This document shows positions 55,713 through 63,902 of a stretch of DNA of 64,000 nt, piece by piece; the first letter of the stretch is position 1; every line of letters begins with the position of its first letter. Position numbers and translations under genes: made by a program. The DNA comes from DASQEH01 sp038237745 (GTDB lineage: Bacteria > Actinomycetota > Actinomycetes > Propionibacteriales > Nocardioidaceae). The DNA lies in the NCBI GenBank assembly GCA_038237745.1, contig JBBRYJ010000007.1:87962-151961 (forward strand), written 5' to 3'. The notes beneath the pieces are model-generated. The model made no database searches. It saw nothing but the letters and a program-made list of their open reading frames with translations, and was not told the origin of the DNA.

Positions 55713-56549
55713 TCAGCCGGTGGGCCGGAACTGCCGGCGCAGGTAGGCGTCGAAGGCACGGCCCCCGAGCAGCCTGCGCGTGTGGACGAGAGCCTTGGCC
55801 GCCGGTGTCACCACGTAGCGGCTGCGGGGCCTTGAAGCCGTCACGGCGTGGTCGATGACCTTTGCGACGGCGGATAGCGGAGCGGACGGACGGGCGGATC
55901 GGTAGGTCGCTGCCACCTGCTGCTCTGCGGAGGTGTTGAGGGCGGCGTCCGGCCCGGTCGGGGCTGCCGAGCCGGCGAGGGATTCGGCTACGGCGCCCCC
56001 GAACCCGGTACGGATGAGGCCGGGCTCCACGAGGCTGACGCGGATACCGAAGGGGGCGACCTCGAATCGCAGCGCGTCCGACAGCGCCTCGACGGACGTA
56101 CTTGCTCGCGTGGTAGTAGCCGCCGGCTGGGAACACCAGGCGCCCGCCCATGGATCCGACGTTCACCACGCGCCCATGACCTGCGGTGCGCATCTTGGGC
56201 AACACGAGCTGACACATACTGGCCAAGACGAAGACGTTGGTCTCGAACTGGTGGCGCACGGCGTCCATATCGGTCTCCTCGACGGTGCCGTACTCCCCGT
56301 AGCCCGCGTTGTTGACGAGCGCACCGACTGAGCCTTGCTCACGTTCGACCTGCGCCACGGCCTGACGCATGGAGTCGGAGTCGGTGACGTCGAGAGCCAG
56401 CGTCCGTGCGCCGAGCGCCGCCAGATCTCCGAGAGCCTCGACACGGCGGGCTGTCGCGTAGACGGTGAGCTCCGGCCGTGTCAGCAAGCGTTCGGCGGTG
56501 GCCCTTCCGATCCCGACGAGGTCCCGGTGACGAGCACTGCGGTGGTCAT
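55713..56549 (-). pseudogene. Short-chain dehydrogenase with two compensating indels
   Basis: One SDR gene read in three segments. From the ATG at 56549 it gives MTTAVLVTGTSSG, then one base appears missing near 56512 (the Rossmann loop should continue IGRATAERL). The middle is in a second frame to GGYYHASKY (Tyr-x3-Lys). One extra base near 56096 shifts back to VEALSDALRFEV, followed by VEPGLIRTGFGG and the stop at 55713. The indels cancel, so the overall length is a multiple of three (279 codons with stop), and all SDR motifs are otherwise intact. Recent decay or base-calling error. Confidence 0.72.
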
Positions 56550-56752
56550 GGTGGCTCCAAATCGAGTGATGAGGGGGCAAGAGTGGGTGGCCAGGCGTCG
56601 ACCAGGAGTAGTTGGCTCGTCACAGATTTGCTCGTTGACACACCCTTGGGCAAGAGAGGAACCTCGGCCCTACGTAGAGATCCAACGACTTCGATCCCCT
56701 GTGGCGCGGCGAAGTGTGATGTCAGGCTGGCCGCCCATGGTTGGAGGGTTCC

Positions 56753-57991
56753 ATGAGACTACGGGCTTTGAGCTTAGCGGCGTCCGGGGTAGTGGCGATG
56801 GGCTTGTCGGTAGCGCCCGGGGTCGACGCGGTCCCCGCGCCGACGTGGACGATCCGACCCGTCATCTCCCACTTGAACGCACCTCGGGGACTGTCCTTCG
56901 ATGGTCAGGGGAGTCTCTACATCGCCGAGGCGGGGCGGCCTGGTGCGGGCGCCTTCGGCGTGACCCGCACGGGCGCGGTCGACAAGTACCGGTGGGCAGG
57001 CGGCTCGCTTGCACCGGCCTGGTCGACTCCGTTCACCTCGACGTTCCAGACTGCTCACGGGGGAGCTGATGTCCTCGGACCGGCGGCCGTGTCGGCGACC
57101 GGCAGTAATTGCTCGGGGCACCGATCCGGTGACCGTGGCGACGGAGCCGAGCCCGGAGCCTGCCGGGTGACGGCGATCCTCAGCCAGTCCCGCCGCAGCT
57201 TCCAGGCGCAGACCGGCTTGACCGCTCCGCAGATCGGTCACCTCTACCGCCTGGACGGCGCGACCGGCGCGGCGACCAATCTCAGCGACTTCGGCGACCA
57301 GAGCTACCAGTGGACCGCGGACCACGCCGCGCTCTTCGAGGACTTCCCGGACTCCAACCCCTACGCCGTCCTCACTATCAGGGGTGACGACCGAGGCGAC
57401 GGTCATGGCGAGGACGGAGACGGCGAACGAGGAGACGGCGAAAGACACAGCGCCGGGACCTTCGTCGCCAACGCGGGAGCCAACACGATCAGCAGGATTC
57501 TGCCCGACGGCAGGTCGCGCGTGATCGCGTACATCCCCAACGAGACGTCCGGCGCCTTCAGAGACGCGACGCCGACGTGTATCGCCCAGGGACCCGACGG
57601 GGCTCTGTATGTCGGGGCGCTGGATCTGTTGTCCAACTTCGCTGTCGGTCCCGGACAGTCCAACGTGTGGCGGGTCGACCCGAACCGGTCCAACTGGAGG
57701 CACAACGCGACGCTGTGGGCGACAGGGTTCACCACGGTCGACGGGTGTACCTTCGACCGCCAGGGAAACTTCTGGGCATCAGAGCTCTTCTACCCCAACG
57801 CCGCCGGACCTCCCGGTGACCTCGCAATGTCGAGTTTCCACCACCCGAGTGAGATCACCCACGTGGGTGGCGGGTCACTCCCCCTCCCGGGAGGTATCGC
57901 GCAAGGCCCCGACGGTGCGTTGTATGTAAGCACTGGGGCGGCGGACACGACTCCTGGCGCCGGCGCAGTCGTGAGGGTGGGCGCGAACTGA
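56753..57991 (+). CDS. ScyD/ScyE-type secreted beta-propeller protein
   Basis: A 412-residue exported protein. Signal peptide of about 30 residues (LRALSLAASGVVAMGLSVAP). The mature part is an NHL/ScyD-like six-bladed propeller with ISHLNAPRGLSFDGQGSLYI, ANAGANTISRILPDG, CIAQGPDGALYVGALDLL, TVDGCTFDRQGNFWASELF and GGIAQGPDGALYVSTG. Between residues ~216 and 240 is an Asp/Gly/Arg/His-rich insert of low complexity. The ATG at 56753 is preceded by TTGGAGGGTTCC. ScyD/ScyE names come from cyanobacterial scytonemin genes; no scytonemin pathway is implied here. Confidence 0.82.
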   Translation: MRLRALSLAASGVVAMGLSVAPGVDAVPAPTWTIRPVISHLNAPRGLSFDGQGSLYIAEAGRPGAGAFGVTRTGAVDKYRWAGGSLAPAWSTPFTSTFQTAHGGADVLGPAAVSATGSNCSGHRSGDRGDGAEPGACRVTAILSQSRRSFQAQTGLTAPQIGHLYRLDGATGAATNLSDFGDQSYQWTADHAALFEDFPDSNPYAVLTIRGDDRGDGHGEDGDGERGDGERHSAGTFVANAGANTISRILPDGRSRVIAYIPNETSGAFRDATPTCIAQGPDGALYVGALDLLSNFAVGPGQSNVWRVDPNRSNWRHNATLWATGFTTVDGCTFDRQGNFWASELFYPNAAGPPGDLAMSSFHHPSEITHVGGGSLPLPGGIAQGPDGALYVSTGAADTTPGAGAVVRVGAN

Positions 57992-58278
57992 GGGCAACGG
58001 CACTGCGTTCTTTCGGGCTGAGATTCCGAGGCATTCGGAACAGCGCCGTCGCGATCGCGCGGTATCGACTCGCACCGATGACAGCCTTTGGCTTCAGCAG
58101 CGACCAATACTTCAGCTAAACCCGCCGGCGCATTCCCGGACCAGCCGATTCGCCCACCTGACACGGAACCGCCCCGCCGCCGATCGATGAAGGTCACTGT
58201 CGAAGGTTGGTGCGGCTCGTCAAGATTCAGCAGCGATACGCTGACACCCGGCCGCTATCGAGCGAGAGTGCGGCTGTG

Positions 58279-58719
58279 TCAACCGGTCTGCTCGGCCAGG
58301 GCGACGATGATGCTTGCCGGGCCACGGAGGTAGCAGAGCCGGAACATGCTTTCGTACTGGGCGACCTCGCCGAGGAGCTCGGCGCCTCGGGTGCGCAGTC
58401 GGGCGATGGTGTCGTCGATGTCGTCGACGGCGAACATGACGCGATGCAGCCCGAGCGTGTTGGGCGGAGGGCTTTTCGGGTCGGCGCTCGATGCTGCTGG
58501 GGTGTGGTACTTCGTCAGCTCTAGCTTGCTGTGGCCGTCTGGCGTACGCATCATCGCGATGTCGCTCCGGACGCCGTCGAGGCCCACCGTGTGGTCCACC
58601 CAAAGGCCTTCGATCCGCCCCCTGCCCTCCAGCTCCATGCCGAGCTCGGTGAAGAACACGATAGCCGCGTCCAGGTCGTCGACAACGATGGCGACGTTGT
58701 CCATCCGCTGAATGGTCAT
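58279..58719 (-). CDS. VOC (glyoxalase/bleomycin-resistance) family protein
   Basis: A 146-residue vicinal-oxygen-chelate fold protein: MTIQRMDNVAIVVDDLDAAI at the start, LGLHRVMFAVDDIDDTIARL in the middle, and YLRGPASIIVALAEQTG at the end, giving the two beta-alpha-beta-beta-beta units. The first and second metal-ligand positions are visible as D/N and H. The ATG at 58719 is preferred over a long upstream extension. Its substrate is unknown; relatives include epimerases, dioxygenases and fosfomycin-type resistance proteins. It is the last clear chromosomal gene before the putative island boundary. Confidence 0.8.
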   Translation of the reverse strand: MTIQRMDNVAIVVDDLDAAIVFFTELGMELEGRGRIEGLWVDHTVGLDGVRSDIAMMRTPDGHSKLELTKYHTPAASSADPKSPPPNTLGLHRVMFAVDDIDDTIARLRTRGAELLGEVAQYESMFRLCYLRGPASIIVALAEQTG

Positions 58720-59025
58720 GTCTCGGACCCTGAAGCACGCGGCGAGCCGCTGAACCGACACCGCGGTGGTGACAGGGCTGAACGCGGCACAACAAGCGCC
58801 ATTCGACTTCGTTAGGCTCCGATCACGAGTCGGTGCTCTCATCGACGAAGCGCTCCGGCTGGCCAGATGCCTCCATGCGGTCACCCCACGACCCGGTCAA
58901 GCGGCCACCGCTCGCGGTACCAACTGAGACTGGAACTGATGCCGCGGGTCTCAACACAACCGATCCCAGGCCGGCGAGTTTCGGACAGCGGTCGGCGTTC
59001 CCGCAGGTGAGCAGCTGATTCCAGG
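58720..59025. other. Gene-poor stretch before the tRNA 3'-end copy
   Basis: About 300 bp between the VOC start and the 23-bp tRNA-like segment. No supported gene; open frames on both strands lack start signals or known domains. It should contain the VOC promoter (leftward). Base composition here is slightly less GC-rich than the chromosome average of the window. Confidence 0.4.
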
Positions 59026-59048
59026 TGGCGGAGGATAGGGGATTCGAA
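59026..59048 (-). other. Candidate attachment site: copy of a tRNA 3' end
   Basis: Read on the minus strand this gives TTCGAAT (T-loop), CCCCT (3' T-stem), ATCCTCC (3' acceptor), G and CCA, exactly the end of a tRNA with 5' acceptor GGAGGAT, probably a serine isoacceptor. Upstream of the T-loop the sequence GTCAG does not pair with CCCCT, so no tRNA body is present. It differs from the tRNA-Ser(CGA) at 23329. This is what one end of an element integrated into a tRNA 3' end looks like. Orientation predicts that the element lies to the right. Confidence 0.7.
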
Positions 59049-59254
59049 CTGACGAGGTTGGCCCGACGCCGTCACACCTCGAGACCCCGATTCACGCTCA
59101 AACTGAGCGTGAAATCCGTTCCGGTACATCGAATGACATCGTTGCGATACAAGGATCTGCAGGGCCGGTAGCACATGAGTTAGCACATGAGCCCGACTCG
59201 GGACGGCTCGTTGAGGTCCAGCCGGACGTCGAACGCAACGCGTAGACTCCGATC

Positions 59255-59494
59255 ATGAGCGAAGTCGTCAGCCGTCTCGACCGGATCACCGTCGACCCAC
59301 TGATCTGCCACGGCGCGCCGACGATCCGTGGCATGCGCCTGCGGGTGCAGGACGTCCTTGAGCTGTTGGCCTCTGGGATGACCTACGACGAGATCCTTAC
59401 CGACTACGAAGAGCTTGAGCGAGACGACATCCTCGCCGTTCTTGAGTTCGCCGCGCTCGATTCCGCCGGCCGCCTGCAACGCGTTGTGGCGTGA
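59255..59494 (+). CDS. DUF433-type antitoxin
   Basis: A 79-residue protein starting with RLDRITVDPLICHGAPTIRG, then MRLRVQDVLELLASGMTYDEILTDYEELERDDILAVLEFA, which is a clear DUF433 domain (a small helix-turn-helix-like fold). In toxin-antitoxin modules DUF433 proteins neutralise a PIN-like toxin and probably repress their own promoter. The stop overlaps the GTG of the DUF5615 gene (GTGA at 59491), giving the classic antitoxin-first coupling. It lies about 200 bases into the putative island. Confidence 0.88.
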   Translation: MSEVVSRLDRITVDPLICHGAPTIRGMRLRVQDVLELLASGMTYDEILTDYEELERDDILAVLEFAALDSAGRLQRVVA

Positions 59495-59853
59495 CTGCGT
59501 TCCTGGTCGATCAGCAGTTGCCGAAGGCGCTCGCGACGTACCTGACCGAGCACGGTCACGACGCGCGGCACATCAAGGACTACCCCGGCGGTGCCACGAT
59601 GCCCGACCCGGACCTCGCCCGCTTGGCAGACTCCGAGGATCGCTTCGTGGTGACCAAGGACGACGACTTCCGAATCTCTCACCTGCTTCGGAAGCCGCCG
59701 GCGAGACTCCTTCACGTCACCTGCGGCAACATGTCGACCCGCGACCTGCTCGCCATGTTCGACCAGCACTGGCGCGAGTTCGAGTCCGCGATCACGAGCT
59801 ACACCTACCTGGAGATCAATCGCCCAGGTGTGATCATCCACGACCCCAGCTGA
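59491..59853 (+). CDS. DUF5615 PIN-like toxin
   Basis: A 120-residue PIN-like (Mut7-C / DUF5615) protein, expected to be a ribonuclease. Acidic residues typical of the fold are visible: Asp7 in FLVDQQLPK, PDPDLARLADSEDRFVVTKDDDF with the central Asp cluster, and a conserved basic patch RKPP. The GTG start overlaps the DUF433 stop. With the preceding gene it makes a type II toxin-antitoxin pair that could stabilise the adjacent mobile element. Catalysis is inferred from the family. Confidence 0.85.
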   Translation: MTAFLVDQQLPKALATYLTEHGHDARHIKDYPGGATMPDPDLARLADSEDRFVVTKDDDFRISHLLRKPPARLLHVTCGNMSTRDLLAMFDQHWREFESAITSYTYLEINRPGVIIHDPS

Positions 59854-59977
59854 TCTCTGGGCCTTTCAATCATCGTCCCAACCTGGACGACCGACCGCGT
59901 CGACCCCTACCTCAAGCCCACCGACTGAGCGCGGTGCCCGCACGTCCTCTCAGCCCCCACGGGCGCCTATCTCTTTC

Positions 59978-60009
59978 GAACTCATCCTCGAATGAACTCA
60001 CCTTCGAAT
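59978..60009 (+). repeat. Two adjacent 16-bp direct repeats upstream of the relaxase
   Basis: GAACTCATCCTCGAAT (59978-59993) and GAACTCACCTTCGAAT (59994-60009) are exactly adjacent and differ at two positions. Each holds a TCGAA core, and a further TTCGAA overlaps the left edge of the first. In AT-richer DNA in front of a relaxase, such repeats are candidate binding sites for a repressor or the relaxosome. Confidence 0.65.
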
Positions 60010-60013
60010 GTAC

Positions 60014-60047
60014 GTATGCTACCGTGGTAGATACGATTATCGCGATA
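60014..60047. promoter_or_regulatory. Inverted repeats before the relaxase: candidate operator or oriT
   Basis: Two palindromic elements follow the direct repeats. GTATGCTACC-GT-GGTAGATAC (60014-60034) is an inverted repeat with one unpaired G, and TATCGCGATA (60038-60047) is a perfect 10-bp palindrome. The relaxase ATG starts 20 bases further with GGAGGC before it. The AT-rich, repeat-dense design stands out against the GC-rich surroundings. It could be the promoter operator, the nic region, or both. Confidence 0.5.
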
Positions 60048-60066
60048 CTAGAAACACGGAGGCGGG

Positions 60067-63000
60067 ATGAAGGGTGGAGTGATCCTCTTCCGGGGAACGG
60101 GCGCAGCGGCGTGCCGGTACCTGGAGTCGGATCGCTCGCGCGCTGACGACTACTACCTGGAGGGCGGGACGGCGCTGGCCGCGTTCACCGTGACGGACGG
60201 CAGCGGCGAGGTGCTGGCCACCTCCGAATTGGACGCCGAGGCGTACGCCGGCTGGGTGGACTGGATCGACCCGCTGACCGAGACCTCGATGGGCAAGCCG
60301 CGGCTGCCCGGCGAGGAGGGCACGGCCAAGCACGGTTCGCCACGGTTCGCTGAGATGGTGGTGAACACCCCGAAGTCGCTCTCGGTAGCAGCCTCGCTGC
60401 ACCCCGACGTGTCCGACACGCTGGACGCGGCCCAGGCGGACGCGGTCACCGAGATCCGCAGGTTCCTCGCGCTGCACTCGGTCACCCGAGTCGGGCCGCG
60501 CGGCCGCCAGGAGGTGGTGCCGGTCGAGCGGCTGCAGACCGTCGCGGTGGTCCACAAAACCAGCAGGGCAGGCGACCCGCACCGGCACGTCCACTTCCAG
60601 ATCGGCACCCGCGTCTGGGCGGCAGGCAAGTGGCGCGGACTGGACACCACGGCCCTGTTCAAGCAGCAAGGAGCGATCCGTGCACTCGGCACTGCCGTCC
60701 TGGCCGCGCACCCAGGACTTGCCCAGGTGCTGGATCGTCACGGCCTCACGCTGGACTCCGTGACGGGCGAGGTGGTCGAGCTGGTGCCGTTCAATGCGGT
60801 GATGTCGAAGCGAGCCAGCCAGGTGGAGGAGAACCTCAGCGAGCTGGAGGCCGAGTGGGCCGAGCGGCATCCCGGTCGGGAGCCTGGTCCGGTGGTCACC
60901 TCCCGGATGGTCGCCGTGGCCTGGGCTAGGGGCCGTCCGCAGAAGCGGCCAACCACCCTCGCCCACGAGGACGGTTGGCGTCGGGAATTGGCCGATGCCG
61001 GGTACGACCCCGAGGTGTTCGCGTCGCCCCGAGGAGGCAGCCATCGGCTGGCGACCGAGCCGGTCTCTTCTGAGGATCTCCAGGTGCTCACCCTCGCCTC
61101 ACGGGCGCTGGACCGGTGCGCCGCGGCCGCGTCGACCTGGACTCGCCACACCGTCGCCGAGAAGGTGACGCGCATCGTCACCGAACACGGCGTGCGCGCC
61201 ACACCCGCTGAACTGCGCGACCTGGTCACGCTCGCGACCGACCTTGCCGTTGGCGACTGTCTGTCGGTGCTGCCGCCCGGCACCGCGCAACCAGAGCATG
61301 TCGCACACCTGACCAGCCTTCAGGTGATCGCCGCTGAGATGCGATTGCGTGACCTGCTCACCACCCGCACCTCCACCCCCGAGCCCGCCCAGGTCCCCGA
61401 TGTGGAGGCACTGGCCGCCGAACGAGGACTCGATCCGGGACAGGCTCGCGCCGCCGCGGCCATCGCATCGACCGACCCACTGGTGGTAGTCGAGGGCGCT
61501 GCCGGCGCGGGAAAGACGACGATGCTCGCCGTCGCGATCGCTGCCGCCGATGCGGAGGGTCGCGCCACGAGGGTCGTGACCCCGACGAAGAAGGCCGCCG
61601 ACGTGGTCGTCCGTGAGCTTGGGATACCCGCCGAATCGGTCGCCAAGTTGCTCCACGCCCACGGCTGGCGGTGGAACAGCGACGGCGTGTGGACCCGCCT
61701 CGCCGTCGGGGATCGCGATCTCGAGACCGGCAAGGCGTACGGCGGGCCTCCCGTGTGGGCGCGACTGACGCGCGGCGGGCGGATCGTGGTGGACGAGGCC
61801 GGGATGCTCGACCAGGACAGTGCGATCGCGCTCTTCACCGTGGCGGGCGATGCCGCGGCCACCGTCGCGCTGGTCGGGGACCGCGCACAGTTGCCGGCCG
61901 TGGGACGCGGTGGGGTGCTCGACTTGGCCGCAGCGCTAGCCGCCGGCAGTGGCCGAACCGTCTTGGACATGGACTCGGTCCACCGGTTCACCGACCCGAT
62001 TTACGCCGACCTCACCCTCCGGCTCCGTGCCGGTGACAACCCGGCGCACTTGTTCGACCTGCTCTACGCGCTCGGACATGTCCGACTGCACCGCAGCACC
62101 GACGACGCCCACGAGGACATCGCCGCCGCGACCACGGCGGCGATCGAGTCCACGAGGACGGTCGCTGCAATAGCCGCGACCAACGACGAAGTCCGCTCCC
62201 TCAACGACCGCATCCGCACCCAACGCGTCGTACGAGGCGAAGTCGACGACACGGCGACCGTGTCCGGGAACGACGAGCTGCCCATTGGCGCGGGCGACGT
62301 GATCACCACGCGCAAGAACGACAGCACCCTGGGAGTCGCCAACCGCCAGACCTGGACAGTCCAGAGTATCGGCGACGACGGCACCGTGTGGGCGCGAGAC
62401 GCAGCTAGCCCGCGCAAGCACCCGCGGTCGGTCGCTCTGCCCAGTTCGTACGTGACCGACCACGCCCACCTGGCCTACGCCGCGACCGCGTACGGCGTCC
62501 AAGGCGTCACCACTACCAGCGCGCACACCCTGCTGTCGGAGGCGTTGGACGCATCCGGGGTGTACGTCGGCATGACCCGCGGCCGCGACGCGAACGTGCT
62601 GCACATCGTCGCCGACAACCTCGACGAGGCACGGGAGCACTTTATCGACGCGCTCCGGCTCGACCGCGCCGACCGTGGCCTCCAGGCAGCAACCTCAGGA
62701 GCCCAGGTCGCCGTGGCGGGGTTGGCGGCTGAGGGACCGGTGAAGGTGGTCAACGACGAACGAGCACGGCTGGTCGAGGCCATCGCCAACGCAGACCGGG
62801 AAGCGGCACGGTGGGAGCACGCCGCCGGGCTGCTGGCCACCCAAGCGGAGATCCACGCCCGCGAGCAAGCATCCGGCCGAGACGCCCTTGTCGTAGCCGA
62901 AGCCCACTCGGCGGCGGTCCTCGACGAGGCCGTGCGACCACTACTAGCCCAAGCCATCGTCGACGGAGAGGCCTACCTCGCTGCACAGATCCAACAAGAC

Positions 63001-63600
63001 GCCGCGTGGGACGCCAACCGCTCGACGGGGCGACTGGGCAGGCGCGCCGCCCAGCGGAGGCTCGACTCCGCACAAGCGGGGACCCACGATGCCCAGGTGA
63101 CCGTACTGAGCCGGTGGGGCAGCGTGCCCGCCACCGGCAGATGGGCCGCCACGACTCGCGACGGGCTCGAAGCATGGGCGGCTCGCGTTACGCATCAATA
63201 CGCCGAGGCCCAGCCCGTCGTGACCAGTGCTCGCCAGGATGTCGCGCTCGCCGATGACGCGCTCAAGCAGACCCAGTGGCGGCACCGAGTCGGGACCGAA
63301 GGTCTCACCCTCCAGATCTATGGTCGACGGGATGCCGCCTCCGTCCGAACAGTCAGCGGTGCACACAGTGCCCAAGCTCGTGCGCAACGATGGCGGCAGC
63401 ACGCCGACGCTGCGCGCGCCGATCTCACCCGCATGGAATCCCTCCCGATCGGACGAGCCGTGCAGTTCATCGAGTCACGCCGCGCTCGAGCCCTCCAGAT
63501 CGAGGTCGAGCGAACAGCCGCCACCCACAACGCCAGGCTCGGCGTGCCGACGGAACGCCTGATCAAGCAAACAGACCCCGGGCCCGGACGCAGCATGTAG
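60067..63600 (+). CDS. MobF-family conjugative relaxase/helicase (TraA type)
   Basis: A 1177-residue conjugation protein. The relaxase domain (about 1-330) starts MKGGVILFRGTGAAACRYLE with tyrosines at 18, 29 and 30 as candidate nicking residues, and the metal-binding histidine motif DPHRHVHFQ (His172, 174, 176). The helicase domain has Walker A GAAGAGKT (477-484), then VDEAGMLD (Walker B-like) and LVGDRAQLPAVGRGG. A C-terminal helical region (about 880-1177) rich in Ala/Arg follows. It would nick DNA at oriT and unwind it for transfer. No other tra gene or integrase is in the window. Confidence 0.92.
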   Translation: MKGGVILFRGTGAAACRYLESDRSRADDYYLEGGTALAAFTVTDGSGEVLATSELDAEAYAGWVDWIDPLTETSMGKPRLPGEEGTAKHGSPRFAEMVVNTPKSLSVAASLHPDVSDTLDAAQADAVTEIRRFLALHSVTRVGPRGRQEVVPVERLQTVAVVHKTSRAGDPHRHVHFQIGTRVWAAGKWRGLDTTALFKQQGAIRALGTAVLAAHPGLAQVLDRHGLTLDSVTGEVVELVPFNAVMSKRASQVEENLSELEAEWAERHPGREPGPVVTSRMVAVAWARGRPQKRPTTLAHEDGWRRELADAGYDPEVFASPRGGSHRLATEPVSSEDLQVLTLASRALDRCAAAASTWTRHTVAEKVTRIVTEHGVRATPAELRDLVTLATDLAVGDCLSVLPPGTAQPEHVAHLTSLQVIAAEMRLRDLLTTRTSTPEPAQVPDVEALAAERGLDPGQARAAAAIASTDPLVVVEGAAGAGKTTMLAVAIAAADAEGRATRVVTPTKKAADVVVRELGIPAESVAKLLHAHGWRWNSDGVWTRLAVGDRDLETGKAYGGPPVWARLTRGGRIVVDEAGMLDQDSAIALFTVAGDAAATVALVGDRAQLPAVGRGGVLDLAAALAAGSGRTVLDMDSVHRFTDPIYADLTLRLRAGDNPAHLFDLLYALGHVRLHRSTDDAHEDIAAATTAAIESTRTVAAIAATNDEVRSLNDRIRTQRVVRGEVDDTATVSGNDELPIGAGDVITTRKNDSTLGVANRQTWTVQSIGDDGTVWARDAASPRKHPRSVALPSSYVTDHAHLAYAATAYGVQGVTTTSAHTLLSEALDASGVYVGMTRGRDANVLHIVADNLDEAREHFIDALRLDRADRGLQAATSGAQVAVAGLAAEGPVKVVNDERARLVEAIANADREAARWEHAAGLLATQAEIHAREQASGRDALVVAEAHSAAVLDEAVRPLLAQAIVDGEAYLAAQIQQDAAWDANRSTGRLGRRAAQRRLDSAQAGTHDAQVTVLSRWGSVPATGRWAATTRDGLEAWAARVTHQYAEAQPVVTSARQDVALADDALKQTQWRHRVGTEGLTLQIYGRRDAASVRTVSGAHSAQARAQRWRQHADAARADLTRMESLPIGRAVQFIESRRARALQIEVERTAATHNARLGVPTERLIKQTDPGPGRSM

Positions 63601-63902
63601 GCCCGGCCGCCGGTAGTCGGAGAACGGGCTCGCTGTTACGCGTCGGCGGAAAGCCGTGCCGCCAATCGCACGCTGATGCCGAGTTGAGGGTGGCGTCTCA
63701 ATCCGCTGCGCCCCGGAAGGCGATCGGCATCCAGGACTGGCCTGATGCTCGCATCGAGGCGTGGCGGAACGCGGCCCGCAACCACAGGCATTACCAGGTC
63801 CGTAGCCTGCTACACAGCCAACCGGCAGACATGCCGGCGCACCCGCTTGAATGCAGGCCACCACGGCCAACTGCGGATCAGCCGGAAAGAAGGATGCGCA
63901 TC
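63601..63902. other. 302-bp region after the relaxase
   Basis: No firmly supported gene. A frame from GTG 63690 stays open and runs in phase into the methyltransferase ATG at 63903, reading IGIQDWPDARIEAWRNAARN in its middle. It has no recognisable domain, so it may be a short upstream gene remnant or a long untranslated leader. GAAGGATGCGCATC just before 63903 contains the likely methyltransferase ribosome binding site. Confidence 0.35.

Noticed and set aside
59026..59110. Complete tRNA gene near the VOC gene
   Set aside because: Only the T-loop and 3' acceptor end are present; the 5' T-stem does not pair, and no anticodon or D arm follows.
59970..60012. LexA/SOS box in front of the relaxase
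   Set aside because: TCGAAC is followed by no correctly spaced GTTCG half-site; the repeats are tandem, not the inverted SOS type.
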